Shown here: positions 62,724 to 64,000 of the stretch, in pieces
Position numbering within the stretch: position 1 is the stretch's first letter
Layout of the letters: the number at the start of each line of letters is the position of its first letter
Position numbers and translations under genes: made by a program
Notes under the pieces: model-generated
Told to the model about the DNA's origin: nothing
The model's input: only the letters and a program-made list of their open reading frames with translations
Databases searched by the model: none
Assembly: GCF_030418165.1 (NCBI RefSeq)
Contig: NZ_JAUHTQ010000011.1
Span: forward strand, 1-64,000
Direction: 5' to 3'
Source of the DNA: Ureibacillus aquaedulcis
GTDB taxonomy: Bacteria > Bacillota > Bacilli > Bacillales_A > Planococcaceae
Length of the DNA stretch: 64,000 nucleotides

Positions 62724-64000
62724 TTAAATCTTGAATTGTTGTACAACATTTTTAAGTTCATCTGCTAGATTTGTTAGAGATTTAGCGGATGAATTGATTT
62801 CTTCCATTGAAGCCAGTTGTTCCTCGGTAGATGCTGCTACTTCTTCAGAACTTGCCGCGTTTTCCTGCGCTACTTCTGTAAGAGTTTTCGCAGTCGCCAC
62901 TACATCTTGGACACTAACGGAAATTCTATTCATTGTTGCCGTCATCTCTTCTATCTCAGGAGTAATATTTCGGGTATTTTCAATGATTTGCAGGAATTTA
63001 TCCGATGTTTCTTCGGTCACCGCTAAACCTTGATTTGCATTTACAAGAACTTCACTCATCATTTTCACTGATATCTCTGTGTCTTTTTGAATACTTGAAA
63101 TAATTTCTCCAATGAGTTTCGTGGATGATTGTGATTGTTCAGCTAATTTTCTAACTTCGTCTGCCACAACCGCAAACCCTTTACCGTGTTCACCAGCTCT
63201 TGCTGCTTCAATCGCCGCATTTAATGCTAGTAAGTTAGTTTGGTCTGCAATTCCACTTATAACATTCAGAATTTCACCAATTTCCTTGGATCGCGCTGAT
63301 AATGATTGTATCATTTCGTTCGATTTGCCCACAGATTCATTGATATATTTCATTTGTTCTAGATTTGCTTCTACCGATTGTCTACCCACTTCTGCTTCTG
63401 TAGAAGATTCTCTAGCTAGTTGCGTTACATCCTTAGATTTTTCGGATACTTTAGAGATACTTTCCAGTATTTGTTCAAGCGATTTCTCATTTTCCTCTAG
63501 TTTCTCGGAAGACTTTTCAACGCCGCTCGCAATTTCCTGAATGGCTGAAGACACTTGTTCAGTCGCATAAGTTGTCTGATTAGAACTTGCTCCTAATTGC
63601 TCTGACGAAGATGCCAAGTGATCAATCGTTTGTTTCAATCTAGCAATAATGCCAGTTAACGTATTTACCATACTATTGAAGCTGTTGCCAAGTTTTCCGA
63701 TTTCATCGTCATTCTGAACCTCAATTTGTTCCGTAAAATCACCATCCGCCACTTTATTTGCCGAATGAATTAATTTATTAATAGGTTTTGTGATTGAACG
63801 AATAACAAATATGATCACAATACTACCTACAATTAAACTAATTATCAGAACGATAATTGTATTAATGAGTATCGGCATTGCATTTTCGTCAACTTCACTG
63901 GAATACATTGTTCCTGCTATTTTCCAGCCAGTTAACTCATTTGTAGTAAAGAACATATCCTTTTGCTCTTTATCCTCATCCAAGTAATTGAATGTTCCTG
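62724..64000 (-). CDS. Methyl-accepting chemotaxis protein, N terminus beyond window
   Basis: The C-terminal part (about 425 residues) of a chemoreceptor. Visible in order: the end of an extracellular dCache-like domain ([19 protein letters not shown]...GWKIAGTMY), a TM helix ([22 protein letters not shown]), a HAMP domain ([21 protein letters not shown]) and a long coiled-coil signalling domain whose hairpin tip is in [40 protein letters not shown]. The frame stays open to base 64000, so the gene is cut by the window. A TTG at 63983 is internal. Ligand unknown. Confidence 0.93.
   Translation of the reverse strand, partial: GTFNYLDEDKEQKDMFFTTNELTGWKIAGTMYSSEVDENAMPILINTIIVLIISLIVGSIVIIFVIRSITKPINKLIHSANKVADGDFTEQIEVQNDDEIGKLGNSFNSMVNTLTGIIARLKQTIDHLASSSEQLGASSNQTTYATEQVSSAIQEIASGVEKSSEKLEENEKSLEQILESISKVSEKSKDVTQLARESSTEAEVGRQSVEANLEQMKYINESVGKSNEMIQSLSARSKEIGEILNVISGIADQTNLLALNAAIEAARAGEHGKGFAVVADEVRKLAEQSQSSTKLIGEIISSIQKDTEISVKMMSEVLVNANQGLAVTEETSDKFLQIIENTRNITPEIEEMTATMNRISVSVQDVVATAKTLTEVAQENAASSEEVAASTEEQLASMEEINSSAKSLTNLADELKNVVQQFKI

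Overview
The window is about 38% GC by eye, with strong AGGAGG-type ribosome binding sites, many TTG/GTG starts and gene families typical of Bacillales (MhqR-type quinone defence, YugN, YpsA, YkvI, UPF0316, bacterial nitric oxide synthase, SigL/RocR). It looks like chromosomal DNA of a Planococcaceae member such as Solibacillus or Lysinibacillus; the genus is an inference. There are no phage genes, transposases, tRNAs or rRNAs inside the window, but the left edge carries the promoter and leader region of an rRNA operon that lies outside it.

Layout. 1-440: three tandem rRNA-type promoters pointing left. 548-5509: a minus-strand quinone/aromatic-electrophile detoxification cluster (two ring-cleaving dioxygenases, FMN reductase, flavin reductase, esterase, YceI protein) with three MhqR-like operators and an inserted 119-bp tandem repeat. 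5.7-15.9 kb: mostly single genes (M23 peptidase, thioredoxin YtpP, a lipoprotein with a metalloprotease motif, GIY-YIG-like and DUF2087 proteins, TerC, UPF0316, DinB, a collagen-like protein), and two genes that seem to lack a normal start codon. 16-26 kb: DUF4212/sodium symporter pair, MFS-MarR pair, YugN, a PAS-GGDEF-EAL-PilZ protein, an ABC exporter, TetR/SDR pair. 26.3-27.4 kb: repeat arrays, then a recombinase-like gene without its catalytic serine. 28-37 kb: SulP-USP operon, S66 peptidase, lipoprotein, VCBS protein, YkvI, MenC-like enolase, MFS, and a decayed 1.2-kb gap. 37.5-41.4 kb: MMPL exporter divergent from TetR. 41.5-45.6 kb: rpoN-rocR and a -24/-12 promoter driving rocD, a compact sigma-54 ornithine/arginine catabolism locus. 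45.7-50 kb: YpsA, thiosulfate uptake (TsuA/TusA-like) and fumC under a near-perfect Fur box. 50.8-56.5 kb: fructokinase, xpt-pbuX under a guanine riboswitch, amino acid permease behind an unidentified terminator-containing leader. 56.9-64 kb: CynX-type MFS, Mrr-like membrane nuclease, nitric oxide synthase, catalase with a PerR-like box, and a chemotaxis receptor cut by the right edge.

The most unusual signal is a set of five non-coding tandem arrays at three intergenic sites (26.5-27.3, 50.1-50.7 and 60.1-60.6 kb). Their unit sequences are mostly unrelated, yet all share a period of 52 (51-53) bp. Arrays C and E share one stem-loop module and array A has another. I know of no described element class that fits.

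Start codons were reassigned in many genes from the position of the Shine-Dalgarno (SD) sequence; the alternatives are stated in each entry. All family calls come from reading motifs, not from database searches.
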